This document shows positions 1-8,572 of a stretch of DNA of 40,315 bases, piece after piece. The stretch comes from SOKP01 sp048887165. GTDB taxonomy: Archaea; Asgardarchaeota; Lokiarchaeia; Sigyniarchaeales; SOKP01. The notes under the pieces were generated by a model, which ran no database searches, was not told where the DNA came from, and saw nothing but the letters and a program-made list of their open reading frames with translations. The stretch lies in the NCBI GenBank assembly GCA_048887165.1, contig JBHLJZ010000024.1, positions 1 through 40,315 of the forward strand, in the 5' to 3' direction. A program made the translations under genes and the position numbers. Position 1 is the stretch's first letter, and each line of letters opens with the position of its first letter.

Positions 1-458
1 ATCATTTTTTTACTAACTTCGAAATACTCATCAATAATCATTTTCATTGGTTTCCTTTCTAAAAATGAAATCAAATAATCTCTAGTAGTTACAGGATATC
101 CTGGTATCCATTCATGAATAGTACCTGCAATAAAATCTAATTCCCGCTCATAATCGTCCATAAATTCTAGTAAATCAATTTCTCTATCCCTATAATAATC
201 AACTTCTAACCCAGCATAAATAAAATTATAAGTTTCCTTTAAAGTATCCAATTCTTCAAGATATTTAGCAATATTGCTATTATGAAAAGGGTTACTTTTA
301 TCCCTCTCTATTAAATAAAGTTCATAATGTTCGAGAAAGCATATATTAATTCGATTTTCTTCAGCTTTTATAATATAATCTTCAAATACAGGGCCATTAT
401 CGATAATATCTATACTCCACTTGGTATGAATATGATAATCAGTATATTTAAATTTCAT
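1..458 (-). CDS. PHP-domain phosphatase, histidinol-phosphatase-like (partial, N-terminal part)
   Basis: Reading the minus strand from ATG at 458 gives about 152 codons that run off the left edge of the window. The protein begins with the PHP metal motif DYHIHTKWS (residues 7-15). It continues with a second conserved block GLEVDYYRDRE, which resembles the HisJ/HisK-type histidinol-phosphatase signature (GxExDY). An IHEW segment follows where the family places further metal ligands. The PHP superfamily uses a trinuclear metal site to hydrolyse phosphoesters, and histidinol phosphate is the likely substrate if this is HisJ-like. The C-terminal ligands lie outside the window, so the specific activity cannot be confirmed. 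The CoA-transferase/GNAT gene lies upstream on the same strand. Confidence 0.75.
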   Translation of the reverse strand, partial: MKFKYTDYHIHTKWSIDIIDNGPVFEDYIIKAEENRINICFLEHYELYLIERDKSNPFHNSNIAKYLEELDTLKETYNFIYAGLEVDYYRDREIDLLEFMDDYERELDFIAGTIHEWIPGYPVTTRDYLISFLERKPMKMIIDEYFEVSKKM

Positions 459-507
459 TGATAAACAACTTTAGTAATTTAGAATGAAAATTAAAGATAT
501 TGATTAC

Positions 508-2418
508 TCAATCAATTGAATTTTCCTTATGAAAGAATACCTCATAAAATAACTCTTTTTCTCCAGCTTCAGGTGGAGTTATTTTAGTATATCCTCCTTT
601 TCTAATAACTTGAACAGTACTTTTATTTTGGATATGGATATTACCATAAAATCCTTTAATCCCTTTTTCCTTCGCTATAATTATTAGGTGATGATATAAA
701 AATGAACCAATTCCTTTTCCTCTATAATCTTCCTTAACTAGGAAACTATACTCTGCCATATTGTTTTTAGGATTTAGATAATATGTTGCACTTCCAATCA
801 TTTCTTCTTTTCCAATCTCTCCAATGAAAGCTCCAATTGAAAAGATATTATGATAATCAATATTCACTTCATTTTGAGTTTTTGAGTGAGTAAATTCTTT
901 TCTTATTTCAAAAAACCTTAGGTATCTATCTCTTTCATTTAATGAATAATATAATTCTTTTAGTAATGGTTCGTCTGTTGTCTTCACTGGGCGAATTCTA
1001 ATTTTTTCATTTTCAAAAGTTTTATAAACAGTCTCATATTGACTCGGATAAATACAGATATTTCCATCAGTATCACAAGGAAGTATTTGATCTGAATAAA
1101 TATAATTCAATTTTTTAGCGTGTTCTAATAAATTTTCACGAAAATCAGGGTGAGCAATGCATATAAGCTCAAGAACACGCTCTCTTATTGTTTTTCCATG
1201 TAAATAAGCAACACCCCACTCAGTAACTACATAATGCACATCAGCTCGAGAAAAAATAACACCTGCACCTTCATCTAAATGAGGGACAATTGTAGATTCA
1301 TTTCCATTTTTATTAGTTGACGATATAACTATAATTGGCTTACCTCCTTTCGAAAATGCTGCTCCTCGCATAAAATCTACTGTATCTCCAATTCCAGAAT
1401 AAAAATTATAACCTTTAGTAGATGTATTAACCTGGCCTGTTAAATCAATTTGTAAAGCTTGGTTTATAGAAACCATTTTTTTATTCATACCAATATATTT
1501 TGGATTGCACACATAATCGGATGGATAAAACTCGATATAAGGATTGTTATGCACAAAATCATATAATTTCTTAGTACCTAAAGCAAAGCTGGTAACAATT
1601 TTTTCTGGATGGAAATTCTTTTTTCTACAGGTTAAAACCGCATTTTCTATAAGATCTATTATGTTATCTGTGATATAATGACTATGCATACCAAGGTCTT
1701 TTTTATCAAACAAATATTTTAAACAAGAATTTGGTAGATATCCATTACCAATGTGAATAGTAGATTTGTTTTCAATTAAATTAGCTACATTTTTTCCAAT
1801 CTTTTCAGCAATTTCGGGATTTTTTTCTTTAAAATTGAATTCTAATAATGGCACGTTATTGTAAACGAAGAAATCGATCTCCTTCATATGTATAAAACTA
1901 TTTCCTAGAGTTCTAGGCATTTGAGGATTGATCTCTGCAATGGTTAAAAAGGCTGATTGACTAATTGGTTTAGTAAAATCTACATTTATACCAAAAGAAC
2001 AGAAGCCATAACGATCAGGAGGAGTTACTTGTATAAGTGCCACATCACAATTCTTTCTTCCAGTTAAAAATAGTGTGGGGATTTCACTAGCAAAAATAGG
2101 AGTATAATCTGCCTGTCCCTTGTTAATCTCTTCTCTTAGAGTTTTTCCAATAAAAAAGGCATTATGTCTAAATAAATCTTCCGCCTTATTCTTAAAGTAT
2201 TTTTCAGGAAATATGGTTAAAAAATGGATTAATTCGGTGTCGATAAGGCTTTCAGAAGATTTTATCAATTCAGCTGTTAATGCTTGCGGTTCCGAACAAG
2301 CACTATCAATAAAGACTCTGTTGCCTGGGTTTATCTTTTTTATTGCTTCTTTAGCTGTAATCTCTTTCTCTTTCCACTTTTCACGCCAATTTTTATCAGT
2401 TATATCAATTTTTTCCAT
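508..2418 (-). CDS. Acetyl-CoA hydrolase/CoA-transferase fused to a C-terminal GNAT acetyltransferase domain
   Basis: 636 residues. Residues about 15-440 match the acetyl-CoA hydrolase/class I CoA-transferase family: glycine-rich loop IHIGNGYLPN (221-230), SGIGDTVDFMRGAA (341-354), SRADVHYVVTEWGVA (390-404), then IRERVLELICIAHPDFR. Residues about 472-632 form a GNAT domain with the acetyl-CoA pyrophosphate loop DYRGKGIG (564-571). This two-domain architecture is known in bacteria and archaea and probably couples CoA-thioester handling to acyl transfer, but its substrate is not evident here. In related CoA-transferases the catalytic glutamate lies in a motif like HTE. The aligned position here reads HSH (H245-S246-H247), so transferase activity by the usual glutamyl-CoA mechanism is doubtful. 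ATG start at 2418. It lies 132 bp beyond the TPR gene on the same strand, and acs lies nearby. Confidence 0.85.
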   Translation of the reverse strand: MEKIDITDKNWREKWKEKEITAKEAIKKINPGNRVFIDSACSEPQALTAELIKSSESLIDTELIHFLTIFPEKYFKNKAEDLFRHNAFFIGKTLREEINKGQADYTPIFASEIPTLFLTGRKNCDVALIQVTPPDRYGFCSFGINVDFTKPISQSAFLTIAEINPQMPRTLGNSFIHMKEIDFFVYNNVPLLEFNFKEKNPEIAEKIGKNVANLIENKSTIHIGNGYLPNSCLKYLFDKKDLGMHSHYITDNIIDLIENAVLTCRKKNFHPEKIVTSFALGTKKLYDFVHNNPYIEFYPSDYVCNPKYIGMNKKMVSINQALQIDLTGQVNTSTKGYNFYSGIGDTVDFMRGAAFSKGGKPIIVISSTNKNGNESTIVPHLDEGAGVIFSRADVHYVVTEWGVAYLHGKTIRERVLELICIAHPDFRENLLEHAKKLNYIYSDQILPCDTDGNICIYPSQYETVYKTFENEKIRIRPVKTTDEPLLKELYYSLNERDRYLRFFEIRKEFTHSKTQNEVNIDYHNIFSIGAFIGEIGKEEMIGSATYYLNPKNNMAEYSFLVKEDYRGKGIGSFLYHHLIIIAKEKGIKGFYGNIHIQNKSTVQVIRKGGYTKITPPEAGEKELFYEVFFHKENSID

Positions 2419-2550
2419 TTTATAGCTTAACTACTAATCCATTCTCTTTTATTGTAATTATTTATCTCTTAAAACATATAATATTTTTGATATATTTGAA
2501 AACAAACTGTTAGAGATTAAATAAGATTTTTATACAATTCTTTTAAATTA

Positions 2551-4491
2551 TTAAGATATATTCCTTTTGAAAATATTGAATATCGTTTCCTCAAGAAAGG
2601 GAAAGTCTTTTAATTGTAAAACTCGACTAGTTTGCTTAAAATCTTTTAACGCTTTCCAAACTGTAGGGATTTTAGAGATTTTGTTAATAAATTTTTTTAT
2701 TTTTCCTTGAGCAGGATAAGTATTACCTTTAAAAAGATAACAAATAATAAATTCATCCAATGTATGCATTAAAATAGTGTGATGTCCAAATTTTGCTCGA
2801 TCAAGTCCCTCCGCGAAGATTTCATCACTAAAATTATCGATTGCTTTTATAAAACCTCCAAAAAGATCTGTATCAAAATTCCACTCTTTATTAAATGCAA
2901 AAGAGAATATAGCAACCCCAGATTCTTCTAAAATTAGAATAAGTATTGGTTCCTCATCAGATACTTCTAACGGTTTAAGTAAGCGATTAAAAAGCATAGT
3001 ATCTAATTGTTCATCAATCTTTGATAATTCAACCCTTTCATTAAGCGGTATTTGTTTTTCTCTTAATTCATCCCATGTAATTAATTGCTCTATAAGATTG
3101 TCGTGTTCCTTAGATACTTTCTTGGCTAAATTAATTAAATCATTTTGTTCAGCAACCTTTTGAGCTTCAGTTAATAAGTATCGAGCTTTTTTAGTATCCA
3201 TATTAATTAAAGCAAATTTTGATTTTAAAATATAAGATTCTGTTAATAAAGAATATGATTGTTGCTGATTTGCCATTTCTGATGATAGATTTATGTACAA
3301 TTCCAAATTGTTTAAAATTTCAATATCATTCGAATAATAAATTTCAGTAAGAAGTAAATCGCATAAATTTAGTACTGCTCGAGCAAGGAACTCAGAATTA
3401 AGAAATTTCTCATCGAGAATTTTTTTTAATATAGCCTCCGCATTATAACGATCGCGCGGATTTTTGCTTGATTTTAATATTATAGCTTTATTCAAAAGAA
3501 AAATCTCTTCTATTTCTTTAATTTTCTCTGGCTCATTCAAAATCATAATTTTATTCAAATAAAACTTAGCCTTATCTATATCTCCTTTATCTACTGCTAT
3601 AAATATTAAAGAATCAAGTACATAAGAGATATCAATTTTATCACCAGATTTTTCAGCAAATTCTAACCCTTCTTCTAAATATTCAAAAGCTCGGTCTAAT
3701 TCTCCTTTTTGATGGTACATTAATGCTACATTGTTAACACAAGCTGCTAACCAAGACTTATCATCAATTTCTCTTGCCAAAGATAAACCTTTTTCAGAAA
3801 AATCTAAAGCAAGATTAACTTCTCCCTTCTGCATGTGCAATGCGCCAATACTGACTAAACGGCGTAATATAAACCTCTTAATATTCTTTTCCTTTGCTAT
3901 TTTTAGTGCCTTTTCTTGATATTCTATAGAACGATCGATATCCCCTTTACTACTATAAAGATAAGCTATATGGACAAGACAATGTGCATATTCTGCAGTG
4001 TTTCCTAGCTTTTCCCATAATTTTAAACTCTGCATATAAAATTTGTATGCTTGATTGAAATCACCTTTTCTTTTCCAATAATCACCTTTAATAAAATTTA
4101 TATAAGCTCTTCTTTTCCTAATTTCCTCTAATGATATGGACTTGATTGTTTTTAAAATTATATCACATTCCTTAATGCTATCATAAGATCCTTCAATTTT
4201 TCCAAGTTTCATTAATGATTCTGATTTAATGATCAAACAGTCTACAATATGTAAGGGATATGGAACTTGATGGAGTTCTCTAATAAGTTTTTCAACTGTA
4301 GCAATCGCATCGTCAAATCGATTTACTTTATTAAAAATCCTCCCTTTTAGCACTTCAATAGAAATTTTAATGTCATATGATAACTTGGAATAATTATCTA
4401 TTGAATTAAGTAATTCAAGCGCTTTTTCATACTCTCCAATTTCTAAAAAGTATTTCGACTTAGAAAATCTACTTAATCCAACATTTAACAT
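2551..4491 (-). CDS. TPR-repeat protein with C-terminal longin/roadblock-like sensor domain (Asgard type)
   Basis: 646 residues with no signal peptide or membrane segment. Residues about 10-480 are tandem tetratricopeptide repeats: recurring A-x-Y/E-x-A-L-x-x-x-x-x-x-L/I helical pairs such as YEKALELLNS near the N-terminus and GDIDRSIEYQEKALKIA in the middle. Residues about 504-646 form an alpha/beta domain that opens with strands ILILILEESGVAIFSFAF. It contains the block DRAKFGHHTILM (564-575), followed by a further strand ICYLFKGNTYPA and an amphipathic helix. This combination resembles the longin/roadblock-like profilin-type fold of TPR proteins that are abundant in Lokiarchaeia; that recognition is from memory, not from a search. 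A scaffold that senses or binds a small GTPase is a reasonable inference. ATG start at 4491, divergent from acs. Confidence 0.72.
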   Translation of the reverse strand: MLNVGLSRFSKSKYFLEIGEYEKALELLNSIDNYSKLSYDIKISIEVLKGRIFNKVNRFDDAIATVEKLIRELHQVPYPLHIVDCLIIKSESLMKLGKIEGSYDSIKECDIILKTIKSISLEEIRKRRAYINFIKGDYWKRKGDFNQAYKFYMQSLKLWEKLGNTAEYAHCLVHIAYLYSSKGDIDRSIEYQEKALKIAKEKNIKRFILRRLVSIGALHMQKGEVNLALDFSEKGLSLAREIDDKSWLAACVNNVALMYHQKGELDRAFEYLEEGLEFAEKSGDKIDISYVLDSLIFIAVDKGDIDKAKFYLNKIMILNEPEKIKEIEEIFLLNKAIILKSSKNPRDRYNAEAILKKILDEKFLNSEFLARAVLNLCDLLLTEIYYSNDIEILNNLELYINLSSEMANQQQSYSLLTESYILKSKFALINMDTKKARYLLTEAQKVAEQNDLINLAKKVSKEHDNLIEQLITWDELREKQIPLNERVELSKIDEQLDTMLFNRLLKPLEVSDEEPILILILEESGVAIFSFAFNKEWNFDTDLFGGFIKAIDNFSDEIFAEGLDRAKFGHHTILMHTLDEFIICYLFKGNTYPAQGKIKKFINKISKIPTVWKALKDFKQTSRVLQLKDFPFLEETIFNIFKRNIS

Positions 4492-4880
4492 AATAATTTT
4501 TTACTGGATCAAATCCCAATTCATTTTTCTATTACTATTAATCTTTTTGAATTTATAAATGAAATGTCGTAAAACACCACTAAATTTATTGAAAACATTT
4601 CTTGGAAGCAAATAATTATACTCGATATTATAATCTAAAAATTCCTTTATATCTTAAATTATTAATACAAGGTCGAAGACTCCAAATATTATATTATTTA
4701 TAAATAAAATGTTTAAATTTAATTCAAGATATTTCTCTTTGACGATTATTCGTCTATATGAAAGCAAAAACTTTAAAAATAATGATATTGAATCAAAATC
4801 TTTAAAGACTTAACAGAATTTGTTTAATACATAACTCTATGTAAATTAAGTAAATTTGAAATTCAAAATTGTGAAATATT
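4492..4880. promoter_or_regulatory. Divergent intergenic region between the TPR gene and acs
   Basis: 389 bp without a convincing ORF, very AT-rich. It must carry both promoters. TATA-like stretches occur at about 4690-4706 (atttataaataaaatg) and about 4769-4783 (aaactttaaaaataa). A short inverted repeat with 5-bp arms, gacga-ttat-tcgtc, lies at 4741-4754 and could be an operator or a chance hairpin. No tRNA-like or repeat structure was seen. Confidence 0.35.
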
Positions 4881-6863
4881 ATGTCAGAAGAAGATAAAAA
4901 GATGGAAAGCATTCTTACTGAAACTCGTAAGTTCGATCCTGTCAAACTTAATCCTAAATTCGCAAAAACTGGAATGTCATTAAAAGAATACCAAAAACTT
5001 TACAAGAAGTCTATCGAAGACATGGAAGGATTTTGGGCTGAACAAGCTAAATCGCTTGACTGGTTTAAAAAGTATGATAAAGTATGGGAAAAGACCGACT
5101 TGTTTCCCGGAAAATGGTTTGTAGGAGGTAAACTTAATGTTGCGTATAACTGTCTCGACAGACACGTAATAAATGGAAAAGGAAACAATATAGCATTGAT
5201 ATGGGAAGCTGATGCTCCAGGGGAAGTAAAAACTTATACTTATAGCGAATTGTTAAAAGAAGTTAGTAAAGTTGCTAATGGTATGAAAAAGCTAGGCCTT
5301 AAAAAAGGTGATCGAGTCACAATTTGGCTTCCTATGGTTCCAGAATTAGCGATTATCATGCTTGCCTGCGCTCGCATTGGAGTAATTCATTCTATTGTTT
5401 TTGGAGGATTCTCTAAGGAAGCCGTTAAAGATAGAATTGATGATTCTAATTCAAGACTTCTTTTTACTAGTGATGAGACCGTAAGAGCAGGGAAATTTTA
5501 TCCTAAAATGGCTGATGTTGTCGAAATTATCGATGATGTTCCAACTATTGAACATGTCATTGTTGTAAAGCGATCAGGAAGAGAAGTTCCTCATACTAAT
5601 AAAGACATCTGGTATCACGACTTTATAGATGGAATGAGCGAAGAGTGTGAACCTGAACAAATGGATTCAGAAGATACCCTCTTTATTCTCTATACTAGCG
5701 GAACTACCGGGAAGCCTAAAGGAGTTAAACATACTACTGCAGGTTATATCCTCTATACATCATTTACCCACAAAGTTGTATTTAATTATCAGGAAGGAGA
5801 TGTTTGGTACTGTACAGCCGATATTGGGTGGATTACAGGTCATTCTTATATTGTTTACGGTCCATTGGCAAATGGAGCTACATCCTTAATGTTTGAAGGA
5901 GTACCAACATATCCAAATGTTGAACGATTCTGGGATATTGTAGAACGCCATAAAGTAACCCACTTCTACACTGCTCCAACAGCTATCCGCGCTCTTATGA
6001 GATTTGGAGATGAACCAGTCAATAACCACGATCTTAGCTCATTGAAGGTTCTTGGGACTGTAGGAGAACCCATTAATCCTGAGGCTTGGACTTGGTATCA
6101 TCGAGTTGTTGGAAAAGAGCGTTGCCCAATTGTCGACACTTATTGGCAAACAGAAACAGGCGGCTTTATTATGACTCCAATTGCGACAGCAACTCCAACC
6201 AAGCCTGGATCATGTTGTATGCCATTTCTGGGTATTAAACCGGCAATTTTTGATTTGGAAGGTGATGAAGTAACTGAACCTGATGAAGGTGGATACTTTG
6301 CTTTAGCTCAAAGTTGGCCAGGTATGTTACGTGATGTTTGGGGCGATACAGAGCGGTTTAAATCAACTTATCTTGAAAAATATCCTGGATACTATTATAC
6401 TGGTGATGGTGCTCGACGAGATGAGGATGGCTATTATTGGATCTTAGGTCGTTTAGATGACGTCATCAAGGTATCTGGGCATCGAATTGGTACGATGGAG
6501 GTCGAGAGTGCGATTGTGTCTCATCCAAAAGTAGCGGAGGCTGCAGTAGCACCATTTCCCCATAAGATCAAGGGTCAAGCAATCTGGGCTTTTGTTACCT
6601 TAATCCAAGGAGTCGAGAAGACCGAGGATTTGAAGAAAGATGTAAAAATGCATGTGAGAAAGGAGATTGGCCCAGTATTTCAGCCTGATGTTGTTCAATT
6701 CGCAGATGACCTACCAAAAACGAGAAGTGGTAAAATCATGCGTCGAATCTTAAAAGCAATCGCTACGATGTCAGACGTTGGAAATGTTACAACATTAGCA
6801 GATCCTTCTGTTGTTGATACTTTGCTTGAAGAACGCAAGAAAATGGATATTGAAATTGCTTAA
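4881..6863 (+). CDS. acs: Acetyl-CoA synthetase (AMP-forming)
   Basis: 660 residues, the usual full Acs length. It activates acetate with ATP to acetyl-adenylate and then acetyl-CoA in the cytosol. The N-terminal Acs domain is followed by the adenylate-forming core with P-loop YTSGTTGKPKG (271-281), GWITGHSY (316-323) and YWQTETGG (421-428). W422 is the tryptophan that restricts the acyl pocket to acetate-sized acids. The hinge block YYTGDGARRDEDGYYW (505-520) is followed by GRLDDVIKVSGHRIG (523-537). The C-terminal catalytic lysine is K618 in PKTRSGKIMRR, the residue that Gcn5-type acetylation controls in bacterial Acs. Codons are visibly richer in G/C than in neighbouring genes, which suggests strong expression or acquisition by transfer. 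A T-rich terminator follows immediately. Propionate as an alternative substrate cannot be excluded. Confidence 0.95.
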   Translation: MSEEDKKMESILTETRKFDPVKLNPKFAKTGMSLKEYQKLYKKSIEDMEGFWAEQAKSLDWFKKYDKVWEKTDLFPGKWFVGGKLNVAYNCLDRHVINGKGNNIALIWEADAPGEVKTYTYSELLKEVSKVANGMKKLGLKKGDRVTIWLPMVPELAIIMLACARIGVIHSIVFGGFSKEAVKDRIDDSNSRLLFTSDETVRAGKFYPKMADVVEIIDDVPTIEHVIVVKRSGREVPHTNKDIWYHDFIDGMSEECEPEQMDSEDTLFILYTSGTTGKPKGVKHTTAGYILYTSFTHKVVFNYQEGDVWYCTADIGWITGHSYIVYGPLANGATSLMFEGVPTYPNVERFWDIVERHKVTHFYTAPTAIRALMRFGDEPVNNHDLSSLKVLGTVGEPINPEAWTWYHRVVGKERCPIVDTYWQTETGGFIMTPIATATPTKPGSCCMPFLGIKPAIFDLEGDEVTEPDEGGYFALAQSWPGMLRDVWGDTERFKSTYLEKYPGYYYTGDGARRDEDGYYWILGRLDDVIKVSGHRIGTMEVESAIVSHPKVAEAAVAPFPHKIKGQAIWAFVTLIQGVEKTEDLKKDVKMHVRKEIGPVFQPDVVQFADDLPKTRSGKIMRRILKAIATMSDVGNVTTLADPSVVDTLLEERKKMDIEIA

Positions 6864-6900
6864 TTTTTTTTTTAATTTATTTTATTATTTACTTTTCTTT
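6864..6900 (+). terminator. T-rich archaeal terminator after acs
   Basis: Directly after the acs stop codon comes a run of about ten T residues, then repeated T tracts interrupted by A (to about 6900). Archaeal RNA polymerase terminates at such T-rich tracts on the non-template strand without needing a hairpin. Confidence 0.5.
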
Positions 6901-6924
6901 ATTCGTATATTTTTGAATTCTTTT

Positions 6925-7044
6925 TTACAATAAAGTAATTTCTATTTCCTTATTATCACCATAATGAGATAATATAACTTTTTTAGTATGCCCTTCAACC
7001 ACTCCAAATTCTATAAGTTTTAAGACTAAACTCTCTGAAATTAT
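6925..7044 (-). pseudogene. Possible FeoA-like gene remnant without a start codon
   Basis: On the minus strand an open frame of about 40 codons ends at TAA (6925-6927). It contains LVLKLIEFGVVEGHTKK, a strand, then YGDNKEIEITLL. The order 'rLlelGlveGt... gd.keiei' resembles the SH3-like FeoA domain of ferrous iron transport or of DtxR-type regulators. No ATG, GTG or TTG precedes it before an in-frame stop near 7062. It is therefore either a decayed remnant or a chance resemblance. Low confidence. Confidence 0.2.
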
Positions 7045-7114
7045 CCAAAAAAGGAAAGTTATTTATTAAAGATATGAATAAAAACCAATATTGGAAATAA
7101 TTTAAAATTTTAGA

Positions 7115-8356
7115 GTGATCTCCATTCGAAGAATTTACCAGATTTTAATGGCTATAATCTTCAGTGTTTTTCTTACTTTAATTGAGATTGTTTTAGAGAG
7201 GACATTTTTTTATGGGTATTTTGAAATAGATCTGGATTATTTTTTTGATCCGTTTTTATTCCTATTTTCAGGTTATTTCTATATCTTACTGTTGATTTTT
7301 GCTGGCTATAAATTAGATAAAGATAAAAGAAAATTTGAAAAAACTAAGTTATTGAAGGTATTAGGATATGTTCTTGTTTTAATACATATTGCATTTTTTT
7401 TTGTACTTAAAATGCTAATTCGATTATTAAACCCCGATTTATCTAGCCTATTCGATATGATTGCGTTATATCTCTCTTATGCTATCATGCCTGCGATTTT
7501 CATTATCTTCTTTAATTTTGGGGTTAAAAACGAAAAAAACTATGGAAATTATGCCACATCGTTTGCAATTCTTTACCTTATTTACTTCATTATAACATTA
7601 CTATATCATTTTTTAATTGCTCCGAAACTGATCTCAGTAACTTCAGTATTAATTATTGGAACAACTTTAACGACACTCCAAATATTACTTGTGTATTTAG
7701 CAGCAGGATACCTTTTCTTTTTTGGTATTAGAATTAAACTACCTCATTTTATTTTACTAACTTTGTTTTGGCTTTATTATAATATATACCACCAGTTATC
7801 CAGCTTAATTACAGAATATACAGATGAGTATCTTTACATGCTTATGATTATAATCATATGTCTTTTAGGCATAATAACTTCAATCCGTTATTTTGAATTA
7901 GGAAAAAGACTTAAAAGAGGGATGCGTGTGTTTATTAGCCATTCGGTTGAAGATTTTAATCGATATCGCATTGAGGATGTTGTAAATTTCCTTAGGATGC
8001 AAAAAAAAATTGGGCATGTTTATTTTTGTGAAGCGGACCTTATAGGGAATATTGACAAATGGATGAAAAAAACAATCCAGAAATCTCAAGTCTTAGTTTT
8101 TATCTCAACTCAAAATTCCTTAAAATCAAAGGACAGCATTTTTGAACTGAATCTCGCACGGGAAAAAGAATTACATCTTATCCCGATTTTAGGTGTTGGA
8201 CTACGATGGGAAGATTTAGAAAAATTAGATCTCCATAGAGAATTTGGTTTAACTTATACTCCTATGGAATTTGAAAAGTTTCTAGGTGAATTATATCAAT
8301 ACGTCCTCAAATACCGAAAAGACAAAAAAGCAGAAATTATAGAAGAAAAGACATAA
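7115..8356 (+). CDS. Polytopic membrane protein with C-terminal cytosolic TIR domain
   Basis: 413 residues from a GTG start (7115). Residues about 8-260 contain about eight hydrophobic segments (near 8-28, 44-64, 80-102, 113-137, 147-168, 172-204, 209-232, 239-258) with charged loops, so this is an integral membrane module of no recognised family. Residues about 269-400 resemble a TIR domain: first strand with box-1-like RVFISHSVED (271-280), a second strand HVYFCEADL, a third strand QVLVFISTQNS (325-335), then SIFELNLARE. E344 lies where NAD-hydrolysing TIR domains keep their catalytic glutamate. TIR domains act in signalling assemblies or cleave NAD in defence systems. Coupling to a multi-pass membrane sensor suggests membrane-triggered signalling, which is an inference. 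It stands alone between acs and the corrinoid operon. Confidence 0.72.
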   Translation: MISIRRIYQILMAIIFSVFLTLIEIVLERTFFYGYFEIDLDYFFDPFLFLFSGYFYILLLIFAGYKLDKDKRKFEKTKLLKVLGYVLVLIHIAFFFVLKMLIRLLNPDLSSLFDMIALYLSYAIMPAIFIIFFNFGVKNEKNYGNYATSFAILYLIYFIITLLYHFLIAPKLISVTSVLIIGTTLTTLQILLVYLAAGYLFFFGIRIKLPHFILLTLFWLYYNIYHQLSSLITEYTDEYLYMLMIIIICLLGIITSIRYFELGKRLKRGMRVFISHSVEDFNRYRIEDVVNFLRMQKKIGHVYFCEADLIGNIDKWMKKTIQKSQVLVFISTQNSLKSKDSIFELNLAREKELHLIPILGVGLRWEDLEKLDLHREFGLTYTPMEFEKFLGELYQYVLKYRKDKKAEIIEEKT

Positions 8357-8405
8357 TAGATTTTTTTAGTAATTTCTAATGGTAAGACATTATTAGAATG
8401 TTTTA

Positions 8406-8423
8406 AACAAATCATGATTTGTT
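8406..8423. promoter_or_regulatory. Perfect 18-bp palindrome, candidate operator
   Basis: The sequence aacaaatcatgatttgtt is its own reverse complement over all 18 bases. It sits about 150 bp upstream of the corrinoid-protein gene and 50 bp after the TIR gene. No T tract follows it, so it looks more like a dimeric regulator site than a terminator. Confidence 0.4.
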
Positions 8424-8572
8424 GGGCTGATTTTAATGTTTAGAACTGGTACTTCTATTACCCATAAAAATGCATATTTATCAGGTTATTAAAAAAGAAA
8501 AAGAATTTATATTAGCCTATGAGATAACATAATGTTTTTAAATAAAAAGATTGAACTAATAATATCTTAATT

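Noticed and set aside
2120..2425. Plus-strand open frame opposite the CoA-transferase gene
   Set aside because: It lies fully inside a well-supported gene and its translation has no family pattern; an antisense shadow. The same holds for 3731-3919, 5647-5889, 8512-9213, 11111-11338, 24021-24305 and 26491-26865.
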